Below are positions 23,567-32,968 of a stretch of DNA of 38,702 nucleotides, piece after piece. Both the position numbers and the translations under genes were made by a program. Source of the stretch: Candidatus Parabacteroides intestinigallinarum (GTDB taxonomy: Bacteria > Bacteroidota > Bacteroidia > Bacteroidales > Tannerellaceae); NCBI GenBank assembly GCA_019114945.1, contig DXEN01000075.1:1-38702 (forward strand), written 5' to 3'. Every line of letters starts with the position of its first letter. Position 1 is the first letter of the stretch. The notes under the pieces were generated by a model. The model was not told where the DNA came from and made no database searches. It saw only the letters and a list, made by a program, of their open reading frames with translations.

Positions 23567-24838
23567 TTATTCCTCCGTATATCGGACAATTGTCTGCTCA
23601 CGGTCCGGACCTACCGATACAATCTTCACCGGTACGCCAAGCTCTTCCTCCAAGAAAGAGAGGTACGCGTTAAATTCCTCGGGAAACTCATCCTCGCTCC
23701 GCATCTGGGTCATGTCCGTTTTCCAACCTGGCAACTCCACGTACACCGGCTCTGTCGTATCATCGATCTCATAAGGGAACTCGCTCGTCTCAACGCCATT
23801 CACCTTATACGCCACACAAGCCTTGATCGTATCAAACGTATCCAGCACATCACTCTTCATCATGATCAACTGGCTAACCCCATTGATCATCACGGCATAT
23901 CTCAGCGCTACCAAATCAATCCAGCCACAACGGCGCTTACGTCCCGTGACGGCACCGAACTCATGACCTAACTGACCGATCTTATCTCCTACCTCGTCAA
24001 ACAACTCCGTCGGGAAGGGACCGCTCCCCACACGGGTGCAATATGCCTTGAAAATACCATACACCTCGCCGATATTACGCGGAGAGACACCTAACCCCGT
24101 GCAACAACCGGCGCAAATCGTATTCGAGGAAGTCACGAATGGATAGGAACCGAAATCGATATCCAACATCGTCCCCTGAGCGCCTTCCGCTAAAATAGAC
24201 TTCCCTTCCTTTAAATAATGATTGATCACATGCTCGCTATCGATCAGCTTGAATTGTCTCAAATAATTCAACGCATCCAACCACTGAGCCTCCAGCTCCG
24301 TAATATCATACGTATAATTCAACGAACGCAGGATCGCCTCGTGCTTCGCCTTCGCCGCGGCGTATTTCTCATCGAAATTGTGTAACAAATCACCGACACG
24401 GATACCGTTGCGGCTCACCTTATCCGTATACGTCGGGCCGATACCCTTGCCGGTCGTACCGATCTTTCCCGCTCCCTTGGCCGCCTCGTACGCGGCATCC
24501 AGGATACGATGGGTCGGCAATATCAAATGCGCTTTCTTGGATATATAAAGTTGTTTCGTAATATCATGGCCACTCGCCGCCAACGCCTCCGCCTCTTGCT
24601 TGAACAATAACGGATCCAATACGACACCATTGCCAATCACGTTTATCTTTCCACCTTGGAAAATACCGGAAGGAATGGAACGCAACACATATTTCTCCCC
24701 GTTAAACTCCAAAGTATGTCCGGCATTGGGACCTCCCTGAAAACGAGTTACCACATCGTAATTCGGAGTCAGCACGTCGACAACCTTTCCCTTGCCTTCA
24801 TCGCCCCATTGCAATCCTAACAAAACGTCTACTTTCAT
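23567..24838 (-). CDS. purA: adenylosuccinate synthetase
   Basis: A 423-residue enzyme that joins IMP and aspartate using GTP to make adenylosuccinate, the first step from IMP to AMP. The start is the ATG at 24836-24838 (MKVDVLLGLQWGDEGKGK): upstream in-frame residues lie in the Fur gene and intergenic DNA. The P-loop-like GDEGKGK (residues 12-18) includes catalytic D13. QGGPNAGHT holds catalytic His, KGIGPTYTDKVSRNGIR and the GAQGTMLDIDFGSYPFVTSSNT segment are conserved. The Fur-family gene ends 40 bp upstream and no promoter was seen in that gap, so purA is either co-transcribed with fur or read from a promoter inside it. Confidence 0.98.
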   Translation of the reverse strand: MKVDVLLGLQWGDEGKGKVVDVLTPNYDVVTRFQGGPNAGHTLEFNGEKYVLRSIPSGIFQGGKINVIGNGVVLDPLLFKQEAEALAASGHDITKQLYISKKAHLILPTHRILDAAYEAAKGAGKIGTTGKGIGPTYTDKVSRNGIRVGDLLHNFDEKYAAAKAKHEAILRSLNYTYDITELEAQWLDALNYLRQFKLIDSEHVINHYLKEGKSILAEGAQGTMLDIDFGSYPFVTSSNTICAGCCTGLGVSPRNIGEVYGIFKAYCTRVGSGPFPTELFDEVGDKIGQLGHEFGAVTGRKRRCGWIDLVALRYAVMINGVSQLIMMKSDVLDTFDTIKACVAYKVNGVETSEFPYEIDDTTEPVYVELPGWKTDMTQMRSEDEFPEEFNAYLSFLEEELGVPVKIVSVGPDREQTIVRYTEE

Positions 24839-24878
24839 TTTTCTATAATTTATATATAGGCTATTTATGTTCTTACCC

Positions 24879-25334
24879 TTAGCTTTCCCGCTCCTTAAAC
24901 CGGCATTTACTACATATACCATATATATATAGGCAATAATACTCCGGAGTAAAACGGGAAATCTTCATTCCTCTTGCGCTCGCCGTAAACGCGCCGTTCC
25001 GAAGCTCGCGAATCATCCCGCATTTCCGGCAAATCAGGTGCGCATGCGTTTCCGCGTATATACGCAACTCGTATTGGACCGGTTGGGCATTCCATTGATG
25101 ACGAACGACCAAGCCAGCGTCGACCAGTACATCCAGCGTGTTATAAAGCGTGGCCTTACTCACGTGGAAATTATTTCGCTCCAGTTTCTCGGACAACGCG
25201 GACACGTCAAAATGACCGGGAAAATCACAGATCTCCTTGAAGATCGTATATCTCTCCTCGGTTTTCCGCAATTTCCTCTCCGTCAGATACTCGGTAAACA
25301 ATTCGCACATTTCCGTATAAACCTTCGCTTCCAT
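24879..25334 (-). CDS. Fur-family metal-responsive transcriptional regulator
   Basis: A 151-residue protein with the Fur fold: a winged helix at about residues 10-85 (RKTEERYTIFKEICD, HVSKATLYNTLDVLVDAGLV) and a C-terminal dimerisation domain. Two CxxC pairs, C102/C105 (ICRKCG) and C141/C144 (CSKCR), form the structural zinc site of Fur, Zur and PerR proteins. The usual HHDH motif before the first CxxC is reduced to THAH (H97, H99), so the regulatory metal cannot be assigned. Such proteins control iron, zinc or peroxide responses. A promoter lies 24 bp upstream, and the next gene downstream is purA. An autoregulatory site was not recognised by eye. Confidence 0.92.
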   Translation of the reverse strand: MEAKVYTEMCELFTEYLTERKLRKTEERYTIFKEICDFPGHFDVSALSEKLERNNFHVSKATLYNTLDVLVDAGLVVRHQWNAQPVQYELRIYAETHAHLICRKCGMIRELRNGAFTASARGMKISRFTPEYYCLYIYGICSKCRFKERES

Positions 25335-25357
25335 CCCCTTAAAGAACGCACCAATGA

Positions 25358-25386
25358 CAAAGTTAGCGCATTTATTTTAAACGCAA
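25358..25386 (-). promoter_or_regulatory. promoter of the Fur-family gene
   Basis: Minus strand: TTTG (TTG at 25384-25386), 18-bp spacer, TAACTTTG (25358-25365). The -7 box is exact; the spacer is a base or two short of typical. Transcription would begin near 25351, giving a leader of about 17 nt. It lies right after the end of the AlkD-like gene. Confidence 0.65.
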
Positions 25387-25390
25387 AGTC

Positions 25391-26080
25391 TTAGGAATAA
25401 TATTCAAACTCGAATTTTAAATCATTATAGATTTCTTGCAAATACGCGGAATCCTCCGCATACTCCATACAGGTCTTGATCCCGTCCAGGATTCGCGAGG
25501 CGTTGGATTCGGATTGTCGGCCATATATCTTCATGGCTTGCAAGGCCGATAAGCGCTCGTCCACGTCCGCCCCATATCCTTCCCAGCCCACGGTACGAAA
25601 ACTCTCCACCAAGAATACCGCCAAATAAGGCCCCGTCAACGTCTCACCCCGCTTGAACATATTCGCCCAAACCAAGAACGTCACCGTGCGGGCGAAAGGC
25701 GCCCGGTTATAGATCAATCCCAGCGTAAGATCTTCCTTATAAGGTAAATGGGCGAATAAATTACGTGCGCAATGCTCCGCTATCTCCAGATACGGGATTT
25801 CCTCCACCCAACGCTTCGCCTCCTCGCGAGGAAACGTATCCGCCGGGCACAACAACGTGGCCAATATCTTAAACTCGCGGATATCCTCTTTCCATAAGGC
25901 CGAAGCCAACTCCGCGTTAGGCTCGTGCGTACGGGCGATCTCCTTGATGTCCGGATAAGAGACACCGAAGTTCAATTTATAGACAATGCCTTTCTCCCGC
26001 ATACTCGTGGAGGTAACTCCATTCATCGCCCGCCGGAGCTGGCCACGGATTTCCCGGATCTCATCCTGTAAGTTTTCCAT
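25391..26080 (-). CDS. DNA alkylation repair protein, AlkD-like
   Basis: A 229-residue, mostly helical protein from the ATG at 26078-26080; an in-frame TTG at 26087-26089 overlaps the previous stop codon and is less likely. The pattern KLNFGVSYPDIKEIARTHEPNAELASALWKEDIREFKILATLL followed by repeated helical pairs fits the AlkD/AlkC HEAT-like family, which removes alkylated bases from DNA without base flipping. The WKEDIREFKILA segment (about residues 63-74) carries the Trp and acidic residues typical of AlkD. It begins 5 bp after the dipeptidyl peptidase III stop, so it is translated from the same transcript. Homologues in Bacteroidales are commonly in this position, but the link to the peptidase is unexplained. 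Confidence 0.82.
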   Translation of the reverse strand: MENLQDEIREIRGQLRRAMNGVTSTSMREKGIVYKLNFGVSYPDIKEIARTHEPNAELASALWKEDIREFKILATLLCPADTFPREEAKRWVEEIPYLEIAEHCARNLFAHLPYKEDLTLGLIYNRAPFARTVTFLVWANMFKRGETLTGPYLAVFLVESFRTVGWEGYGADVDERLSALQAMKIYGRQSESNASRILDGIKTCMEYAEDSAYLQEIYNDLKFEFEYYS

Positions 26081-26085
26081 CCGCG

Positions 26086-28149
26086 TCAATCATTATAAGT
26101 AGGGAGGAAAGAATAATCGCGGCTATAACGAAGCATCTGCTCCACGTAGCCTTCCGTATAATCCAATACGATATCCGTCACCTCGCCTTTCTCATTCTTC
26201 ACCTCGCGCATCACGGGATTCACGAAACCTTTGTAAGGAGCCAAGTTCAAGTGGGCGTAGCGCTCCAGCACCTCCGCGTGCAACTCCGGATCGACCTTCA
26301 CGCCATATCCTTCCACCAGATTCTTCCCGGCCTCGAAATCACCCTCGCTCTTGATGCGTTGCACCTCCGCCAGCAACTTACCAAACAACGCCCTTAACTT
26401 CGGATAATCGTTTACCACCACGTAAGTCTTGCCCTCGCGCTTCCGCAATTCGATCACGTTATCCGCCTTTCCTTGCTCGTACACCCACTTGGCGATCAAC
26501 TGACGATTGCGCATATGCGCCTCCTCGACATCCTTGCCCAGCTCGATACGGACAAGCTGTGTCATCAAACCATTCATAACGTACTTATAATATTCCGACT
26601 CATACGCCTCCGCGTCGGGAAGCAATCCCAACTCGACCAACTTCGGATCCGCCAAATAATACAATCCAAATAAATCGGCGCGCGCTTCCTCCAACGTAGA
26701 GCTATACGCCTTCAACGCGTTCGGGTCGGTATTCTCCAACAATTTCCCGGAACCGTGCCCCAAGCACTCATGCAAGTCGGTATGCAAGTTATCGGTCAAG
26801 AAACCGTACCGCTTCATAGCGTCGCGTTCCTTATCGCTCCAAACAAACTCCTCGTTGAAACCATTTCCTTGCGCCGCCTTGTCGTAAGCCTCCGTGATAT
26901 TCTCGATCGTAACAGACTTCGAGCCATGATCCCTCCGTATCCAATCCGCGTTCGGCAAATTGATACCGATCGGCGTAGCGGGATAACAATCCCCACCCAA
27001 CATAGCGACCGTGATCACCTTCGCGCTCACGCCTTTCACGCGCTCTTTCTTGAAACGCTTATCCACGGGCGAGTGATCCTCGAACCATTGCGCGTTATCG
27101 CTAATGATTTTCGTGCGCTTCGTCGCCTCTTTATTGATAAAGTTCACGGTCGATTCCCAGCTGGCTTTCATACCTAACGGGTCGCCGTAGGTCTCGATGA
27201 AACCGTTCACGAAATCCACCTCCGAGGTCGTATCCTCCACCCATAAGATGGAATACGCGTCGAAGGTTTTCAGATCGCCGGTCTCGTAATACGCGATCAA
27301 CTTCTCGATAATCGCCCGTTGCGCGTCATTCTCGGCGAACGGCAAGGTCAGCCGCAATTGCTCCACGATTTTCTCGATCGCGGCGGAATAAAGACCACCC
27401 ACCTTCCATACTTTTTCCGTTATCCGGCCATTTTCTTTCACCAAACGGCTATTCAAACCATACGATATCGGATGGATCGTATCATTATCCGCCGCCTTCA
27501 TCCGCGCGTAGAAATCCTCTACCTCCTTTTGGCTGATACCGCCTCCATAATAATTATTGGAAGAGGCCAGGATCAAATCCCCATCCCCGCTTTGCACCGA
27601 GCGCTTGGGCATCACGCTCGCGTCAAAGATGACGGGAGCTATCTCCGCCAAAAGTTGATCCACATTCTGCCCCGGGCGCAAAGGCAATTTCCCGCTCCCG
27701 ATCTGATGGAGGCAATCAACAAGAAACTCTGGGCTGAACCCCGGCTCGAACTTATCCAAGGCATAATGATGATGGATTCCGCTGGCGAACCACACCCGCT
27801 TCAGGTAAATCTCCAAAGCCTTGAAGTCCGGACTCTCGCGATCGCCCTTATAATCCGTGTAAACGGCCTCCAACGTCCGGCGGACGGCGAGGTTATAACG
27901 TCCGTTCTGATCGAAAAAGATGTCCCGCCCCATCAAGGCAGCCTCCGAAAGGTGGTACAACAATTGTTTCTGCCGCAACGAAAGCGACTCGAATCCCGGT
28001 ACCTTGTAACGAAGGATCTCCAGATCCGCGAATTTATCCACTACATATTGAAAGTCCTCATCGGCCTCCGGCGATACCGTATCCGGTCCCGCCCCCGAGC
28101 AAGCCGTCATAGCTACAGCTGTCATAAACGATGCGATTATTTTTTTCAT
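26086..28149 (-). CDS. dipeptidyl peptidase III (M49), lipoprotein
   Basis: A 687-residue protein. Starting at 28149 gives a signal peptide with AMTAC (Cys17) and therefore a periplasmic or outer-membrane lipoprotein; an in-frame start at 28248 lies upstream of the promoter's start site and is rejected. The zinc motif HECLGH (H460, E461, H465) is the short form of HExxGH that defines bacterial M49 enzymes, and EEARADLFGLYYL supplies the third zinc ligand. DPP III releases dipeptides from peptide N-termini; a Bacteroides thetaiotaomicron homologue has a known structure. Older annotations call this gene dihydrofolate reductase, which the sequence does not support. It has a good promoter and is followed by an AlkD-like gene after 5 bp. 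Confidence 0.93.
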   Translation of the reverse strand: MKKIIASFMTAVAMTACSGAGPDTVSPEADEDFQYVVDKFADLEILRYKVPGFESLSLRQKQLLYHLSEAALMGRDIFFDQNGRYNLAVRRTLEAVYTDYKGDRESPDFKALEIYLKRVWFASGIHHHYALDKFEPGFSPEFLVDCLHQIGSGKLPLRPGQNVDQLLAEIAPVIFDASVMPKRSVQSGDGDLILASSNNYYGGGISQKEVEDFYARMKAADNDTIHPISYGLNSRLVKENGRITEKVWKVGGLYSAAIEKIVEQLRLTLPFAENDAQRAIIEKLIAYYETGDLKTFDAYSILWVEDTTSEVDFVNGFIETYGDPLGMKASWESTVNFINKEATKRTKIISDNAQWFEDHSPVDKRFKKERVKGVSAKVITVAMLGGDCYPATPIGINLPNADWIRRDHGSKSVTIENITEAYDKAAQGNGFNEEFVWSDKERDAMKRYGFLTDNLHTDLHECLGHGSGKLLENTDPNALKAYSSTLEEARADLFGLYYLADPKLVELGLLPDAEAYESEYYKYVMNGLMTQLVRIELGKDVEEAHMRNRQLIAKWVYEQGKADNVIELRKREGKTYVVVNDYPKLRALFGKLLAEVQRIKSEGDFEAGKNLVEGYGVKVDPELHAEVLERYAHLNLAPYKGFVNPVMREVKNEKGEVTDIVLDYTEGYVEQMLRYSRDYSFLPTYND

Positions 28150-28217
28150 ACTTTTTCTCTCTACATATATAATATATAAACGATACACCGACGCACGTAC
28201 CCCGGCATCGGCATCCG

Positions 28218-28249
28218 CGAAGATAGAGAATATACCCGTTAGCGTCAAA
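28218..28249 (-). promoter_or_regulatory. promoter of dipeptidyl peptidase III
   Basis: Minus strand: TTTG (28246-28249), 20-bp spacer, TATCTTCG (28218-28225), one base from TAnnTTTG. Transcription would begin near 28211. The opposite mnmA gene starts 58 bp away; a TACTTTCG at 28268-28275 may be its -7 box, but no TTG lies at the right distance. Confidence 0.65.
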
Positions 28250-28307
28250 GGTTTGGGATTTTTTCTCTACTTTCGCGCATCGACAAATAACGAAAAAGGA
28301 TAAAAAC

Positions 28308-29384
28308 ATGGAAATCGCGGCATTAGTTTCAGGAGGAGTGGATAGCTCCGTCGTCGTCTATCAACTCAAGGAGGCGGGATACGATCCCACGATCTTTTAC
28401 ATCCGCATCGGGATGGAAGACAAGGACGGCTACATCGATTGCCCCGCCGAGGAGGATATCGAGATCACCTCGTATATCGCGCGTAAATACGGGTGCCGGT
28501 TCGAGATCGTCTCCCTCCACGACGAGTATTGGGACAAGGTGGTCAGCTACACGATCGACTCCGTGAAGCGCGGGCTCACCCCGAATCCGGATATGATGTG
28601 CAACAAATACATCAAGTTCGGATGTTTCGAGGAGAAATGGGGGAAGGATTTCGATAAAATCGCCACGGGACACTATGCCACAACCACGGAAATCAACGGG
28701 AAGACATGGCTTTCCACCGCCAAGGACCCGGTAAAGGACCAAACCGATTTCCTCGGGCAGATCACCAACCTGCAAATACGCAAACTGATGTTCCCCATCG
28801 GCCACCTGATGAAAAGCGAGGTACGCGCCATCGCCGAGGCGCAACGGCTGCCCAGCGCGCGGCGCAAGGACAGCCAAGGCATCTGTTTCCTGGGAAAAAT
28901 CAACTACAACGATTTCATCGAGCGTTACCTCGGACGCCGCACGGGCAAGATCGTGGAGTTAGAGACCGGCAAAGTGTTGGGCAAGCACAACGGCTATTGG
29001 TTCCACACCATCGGCCAGCGGAAAGGATTGGGATTGAGCGGCGGCCCATGGTTCGTCATCCAGAAGGACATCCGGCGTAACATCATCTACGTCTCCAACG
29101 GCTACGATCCCGAGACGCAATACGGCAAGACCATCAACATGCACGGTTTCGATTTCATCACCGAGGATCCATGGGGAGCGTTCGACGACGCGAAAGAAAT
29201 CACTTTCAAGATACGCCACACGCCGGAATTCACGCATGGATACCTGCGGCGCATCGGCGACCTCTACCGGATCGAGTCCGACGAGAAGATACAAGGCATC
29301 GCCCCGGGCCAGTTCGGGGTCGTTTACGACAAGGACCACCACCTCTGCTACGGGAGCGGCATGATCGTGGACGAGGAGCGGTAG
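28308..29384 (+). CDS. mnmA: tRNA-specific 2-thiouridylase
   Basis: A 358-residue enzyme that adds sulfur to U34 of tRNA-Lys, -Glu and -Gln. The PP-loop SGGVDSS (residues 8-14) binds ATP; C98 ([13 protein letters not shown]) and C193 (SQGICFLG) are the two cysteines that carry and transfer persulfide. GHYA and TDFLGQ segments and the C-terminal beta-barrel domain (about 280-358, ending [18 protein letters not shown]) are typical. Length agrees with the family. It is transcribed alone, divergently from dipeptidyl peptidase III, and is followed by a structured hairpin and a 330-bp gap. Bacteroidales often hold two MnmA paralogues; a second one was not in this window. Confidence 0.97.
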   Translation: MEIAALVSGGVDSSVVVYQLKEAGYDPTIFYIRIGMEDKDGYIDCPAEEDIEITSYIARKYGCRFEIVSLHDEYWDKVVSYTIDSVKRGLTPNPDMMCNKYIKFGCFEEKWGKDFDKIATGHYATTTEINGKTWLSTAKDPVKDQTDFLGQITNLQIRKLMFPIGHLMKSEVRAIAEAQRLPSARRKDSQGICFLGKINYNDFIERYLGRRTGKIVELETGKVLGKHNGYWFHTIGQRKGLGLSGGPWFVIQKDIRRNIIYVSNGYDPETQYGKTINMHGFDFITEDPWGAFDDAKEITFKIRHTPEFTHGYLRRIGDLYRIESDEKIQGIAPGQFGVVYDKDHHLCYGSGMIVDEER

Positions 29385-29714
29385 CCATTCTGAAAAATAG
29401 AACATCCCCCTTTATGCGGAAAATTGTCGGCTTTTCAAGAGGGAAGCCCGCTATAAAGGGGTAAACCAATGGCAGAACGCAACCTGTTTAACCTTTTTTT
29501 ATATGTTTGATAACACTCCTTTTGAACATATCCAATTTTAAATCATTGATAATTAAGCGCATTTTATCAACAATTCCTCGCATCTTCCCCTTCCCTCTCT
29601 ATCAATGGTTTGCTTTTTTAATTATTAAATAATACTTTTGGTTCTCGCAAAGACAAATGCTTGCATTTTGTCAGGGAATAAAATAAGAAAGTAACTTAAA
29701 ACCCAAATACGTAT
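29385..29714. other. 330-bp gap with imperfect stem-loop and promoter
   Basis: No gene was found here. CCCCTTTAT-GCGG (29407-29419) pairs with CCGC-T-ATAAAGGGG (29448-29461) except for one bulged T, and inside it GGCTT (29429-29433) can pair with AAGCC (29444-29448). No T-run follows on either strand, so a plain terminator is doubtful; an mnmA 3' end stem or small RNA is possible. TATGTTTG at 29502-29509 looks like a -7 box without -33. The main promoter of the glycogen operon is at 29609-29640. Confidence 0.5.
29609..29640 (+). promoter_or_regulatory. promoter of the glycogen-metabolism operon
   Basis: TTTG (29609-29612), 20-bp spacer, TACTTTTG (29633-29640), a full consensus match. Start of transcription near 29647 gives a leader of about 68 nt; the leader contains GACAAATGC...GCATTTTGTC, a weak stem with a bulge. 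Confidence 0.75.
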
Positions 29715-31649
29715 ATGAGTTATCTTAAATTTGACAAAACAGTAATGATAAACCTGGAAGAGTCGTTGACTCGTGAGGTGCTTCGGACCAATCGGCTGGG
29801 AGCTTATCACTGCACTACTGTTGTTGATTGTAACACCAGGAAATACCACGGACTACTTGTTATGCCGGTACCTGCGTTAGATGATGACAACCATGTATTG
29901 CTGTCTTCTTTCGACGAGACAGTGATTCAACATGGCGCCGAGTTTAACTTAGGCTTGCATAAGTATTCAGGCAACAATTTCAGCCCGAAAGGTCACAAGT
30001 ACATCCGCGAGTATAGTTGCGCTACGGTGCCTCGGACAGTTTATCGTGTGGGAGGCGTGATATTCTCGAAAGAGAAAGTCTTTTCCATGTATGAGAACCG
30101 GATCATGATCAAGTACACGCTGGAAGACGCCCACTCCCCGACGACACTTCGTTTCCGCCCGTTCCTCGCGTTCCGGAGCGTAAAAGAGTTGACCCATGCG
30201 AATGGCAACGTGAACCAGGCTTACGAGGAAGTGACCAACGGTATCAAGACTTGCATGTATCCCGGTTATCCCGATTTGTATATGCAATTCAACAAGAAGG
30301 TTAAATTCGTATATGAGCCGTATTGGTACAATGGCATCGAGTATCCGAAAGAGCAAGAGAGAGGGTATCCATTCCAGGAAGATTTGTACGTGCCCGGTTA
30401 TTTCGAGATTCCCATCAAGAAAGGCGAATCCATCATCTTCAGCGCGGGTGATAGCCCGGTAGCGACTACACGGCTAAAGATATTGTACGAGAACGAGGTG
30501 CAGGCACGCACGCCGCGAACCAGTTTCTTCAATTGCTTGAAAAACTCGGCCCAGCAGTTCTATTTCCGCCCGAAAGCCGACGACGCTTACCTGTTGGCCG
30601 GATATCCGTGGTTCAAGGTACGCGCACGGGACTTGTTCATCGCGCTTCCGGGTTGCACGCTCTCTATCGACGATCCGGTACGCTTCGAGAAGATCATGCA
30701 TACCGCCATGCCCGCCGTACGAGCGTTTATGGAGAACGGACGTTTCGACGCGGTCATCCGCGAGCTCGACCAACCGGATGTATTCTTGTGGGCGATTTGG
30801 GCGATCCAGCAATACGCACGGCAAGAAGGAAACGAGAAGACGAAAGCCCTATATGCCGATTTCATCCGAGAGATTATCGATTACATACGCTCGCAAAAGC
30901 ATCCGGACATGAAGTTGACGGAGAACGGCCTGCTGTTCGCCGAGGGACGCGACAAAGCCATCACGTGGATGAATTCCACCGTGAATGGGAAACCGGTCGT
31001 TCCGCGCTCGGGCTATATCGTAGAATTCAACGCGCTTTGGTATAACGCGCTTTGCTTCTATACCGACTTGATGGGCGGCGCTCCTATCGCGGAGCTGGAT
31101 CCGATTATCAAGGCAATGGACAAATCATTCCCCGAGACTTTCGTGAACGGGTACAATTATTTGTTCGATTCGGTCAATGGCTCGATCGTGGATTGGAGCG
31201 TACGTCCGAACATGATTTTCGCCGTGGCCCTGCCCTACTCGCCGTTGACGCGTATGCAAAAGCGGGCGATCGTAGACATCGTGACAAAAGAGTTGCTGAC
31301 CCCGAAAGGTTTGCGCTCGCTCAGCCCGAAGAGCGAAGGCTACCGACCCTACTATGTAGGTCCGCAGTATGAACGAGACTTGGCTTATCACCAAGGTACG
31401 GCTTGGCCTTGGCTGATGGGCGCCTATTTGGAGGCTTATCTGCGTGTATTCGGAAAGGGAGGCGTCGCTTTCGCCGAACGTATGTTGATAAGTATGGAGG
31501 AGGAGATGTCGTTGCATTGCATCGGGACGATTCCTGAGTTGTTCGATGGCAACCCGCCATTCACGGGACGCGGGGCCGTTTCGTTCGCGATGAACGTTGC
31601 CGCTATTCTCCGGGTAGTGGATTTGTTGAAAAAGTATAACGCCGAATAA
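29715..31649 (+). CDS. glycogen debranching enzyme (amylo-alpha-1,6-glucosidase type)
   Basis: A 644-residue cytoplasmic protein. The N-terminal beta-sandwich (about 1-230; LTREVLRTNRLGAYHCTTVVDCNTRKYHGLLV) is the GDE N-terminal domain of bacterial and archaeal debranching enzymes. The C-terminal (alpha/alpha)6 barrel (about 270-640) includes GYPWFKVRARDLFIALPG, AEGRDKAITWMNSTVNGKPVVPRSGYIVEFNALWYNAL and YQGTAWPWLMGAYLEAYL-like segments (HQGTAWPWLMG here), with conserved Asp and Glu residues expected in GH133-like catalysis. It hydrolyses alpha-1,6 branch points in glycogen. First gene of an operon: a GT4 glycosyltransferase follows after 15 bp and a GH57 enzyme after a further 35 bp. No signal peptide, so the role is in stored rather than external glucan. 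Confidence 0.94.
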   Translation: MSYLKFDKTVMINLEESLTREVLRTNRLGAYHCTTVVDCNTRKYHGLLVMPVPALDDDNHVLLSSFDETVIQHGAEFNLGLHKYSGNNFSPKGHKYIREYSCATVPRTVYRVGGVIFSKEKVFSMYENRIMIKYTLEDAHSPTTLRFRPFLAFRSVKELTHANGNVNQAYEEVTNGIKTCMYPGYPDLYMQFNKKVKFVYEPYWYNGIEYPKEQERGYPFQEDLYVPGYFEIPIKKGESIIFSAGDSPVATTRLKILYENEVQARTPRTSFFNCLKNSAQQFYFRPKADDAYLLAGYPWFKVRARDLFIALPGCTLSIDDPVRFEKIMHTAMPAVRAFMENGRFDAVIRELDQPDVFLWAIWAIQQYARQEGNEKTKALYADFIREIIDYIRSQKHPDMKLTENGLLFAEGRDKAITWMNSTVNGKPVVPRSGYIVEFNALWYNALCFYTDLMGGAPIAELDPIIKAMDKSFPETFVNGYNYLFDSVNGSIVDWSVRPNMIFAVALPYSPLTRMQKRAIVDIVTKELLTPKGLRSLSPKSEGYRPYYVGPQYERDLAYHQGTAWPWLMGAYLEAYLRVFGKGGVAFAERMLISMEEEMSLHCIGTIPELFDGNPPFTGRGAVSFAMNVAAILRVVDLLKKYNAE

Positions 31650-31664
31650 TAACGAAGTACCATT

Positions 31665-32933
31665 ATGAAAGCATTAATGTTTGGATGGGAATTTCCTCCG
31701 CATATCCTGGGCGGTTTAGGAACAGCCAGCTTCGGCCTGACACGAGGCATGGCGATGCAACCCGATATGGATATCACTTTTTGCATCCCTAAGCCTTGGG
31801 GCGACGAGGATCAGAGTTTCCTAAAAATAGTAGGTGTCAACCATGTTCCGATCGTTTGGAGGGACGTGGATCGCGACACCGTGCAGAAGCGCATGGAAAA
31901 GGCGGGAATGAACGCCGACCAATATTTCAAGTATAGAGATCATATTTACGCGGATTTTAGTTACCGCCACGTAGACGACTTGGGTTGCATGGAGTTCTCC
32001 GGACGTTATCCGGATAACCTGTTGGAAGAGATCAACAACTACTCTATCGTCGCGGGCGTAATCGCTCGCTCCGAGGAGTTTGATATCATCCACGCGCACG
32101 ATTGGCTGACCTACCCGGCCGGCATCCACGCGAAGAACGTGAGCGGAAAGCCACTGGTCATCCACGTACACGCGACCGATTACGACCGTAGCCGCGGCAA
32201 TGTCAACCCCGACGTTTACGCGATTGAGAAAGACGGCATGGACAACGCCGACCATATCATTACGGTAAGTAACCTGACGCGCCGGACGGTAATCGAGAAA
32301 TATCATCAGGATCCCGCGAAGGTGACAACGGTGCACAACGCCGTCGAGCCGTTGAGCCCGGAAATCCTGGCGATCCCGGATAAGAAAGGTGTAAAAGAAA
32401 AAATCATCACTTTCTTGGGACGTATCACGATGCAAAAAGGCCCCGAATACTTCGTGGAAGCGGCGGCGAAGGTATTGGCGAAAGCGCCTCACGCCCGTTT
32501 CGTGATGGCAGGGAGTGGCGATATGATGGACCAGATGATCCGTTTGGCGGCTTCGCGGAACATTTCCGACCGTTTCCACTTCACCGGTTTCATGAAAGGT
32601 AAGCAAGTGTACGAGGTCTTCAAGGCCAGCGACGTGTATGTGATGCCGTCCGTATCCGAGCCATTCGGTATCTCGCCCTTGGAGGCGATGCAATGCGGCG
32701 TGCCTTCGATCATCTCGAAACAATCCGGTTGCGCGGAGATCCTGGATTACGCGATCAAGGTGGATTATTGGGATATCGAGGCCTTGGCGGACGCCATGTA
32801 CTCAATCATTACGTATCCGGCCTTGCACGATTTCCTGAAAGAGGAAGGCAAGAAAGAGGTAGACAATATTAAATGGGAATATGCCGGCCAGAAGGTCCGT
32901 CGTATTTACGATATGGTGATAGGTAACAGATAA
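31665..32933 (+). CDS. GT4-family glycosyltransferase, glycogen synthase-like
   Basis: A 422-residue cytoplasmic enzyme of GT-B fold. The N-terminal FGWEFPPHILGGLGTASFGLTRGM holds the Gly-rich nucleotide-sugar loop; HAHDWLTYPAG (about 144-154) is typical of GT4/GT5 synthases. The C-terminal domain has FLGRITMQKGPEYFVEAAAKVL and the E-x7-E motif in SEPFGISPLEAMQCG. It most likely adds glucose units from ADP- or UDP-glucose to an alpha-glucan, judging by its place between a debranching enzyme and a GH57 enzyme; the donor cannot be determined here. Gaps of 15 and 35 bp support co-transcription. No glgC or classical glgA/glgB is in the window. Confidence 0.9.
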   Translation: MKALMFGWEFPPHILGGLGTASFGLTRGMAMQPDMDITFCIPKPWGDEDQSFLKIVGVNHVPIVWRDVDRDTVQKRMEKAGMNADQYFKYRDHIYADFSYRHVDDLGCMEFSGRYPDNLLEEINNYSIVAGVIARSEEFDIIHAHDWLTYPAGIHAKNVSGKPLVIHVHATDYDRSRGNVNPDVYAIEKDGMDNADHIITVSNLTRRTVIEKYHQDPAKVTTVHNAVEPLSPEILAIPDKKGVKEKIITFLGRITMQKGPEYFVEAAAKVLAKAPHARFVMAGSGDMMDQMIRLAASRNISDRFHFTGFMKGKQVYEVFKASDVYVMPSVSEPFGISPLEAMQCGVPSIISKQSGCAEILDYAIKVDYWDIEALADAMYSIITYPALHDFLKEEGKKEVDNIKWEYAGQKVRRIYDMVIGNR

Positions 32934-32968
32934 TTAACGACAAGACAAAAATAAAACAAACAAATATT

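Noticed and set aside
26086-28149. Dihydrofolate reductase, a label often given to this gene type
   Set aside because: HECLGH and EEARAD motifs and length are those of M49 dipeptidyl peptidase III; there is no DHFR fold signature.
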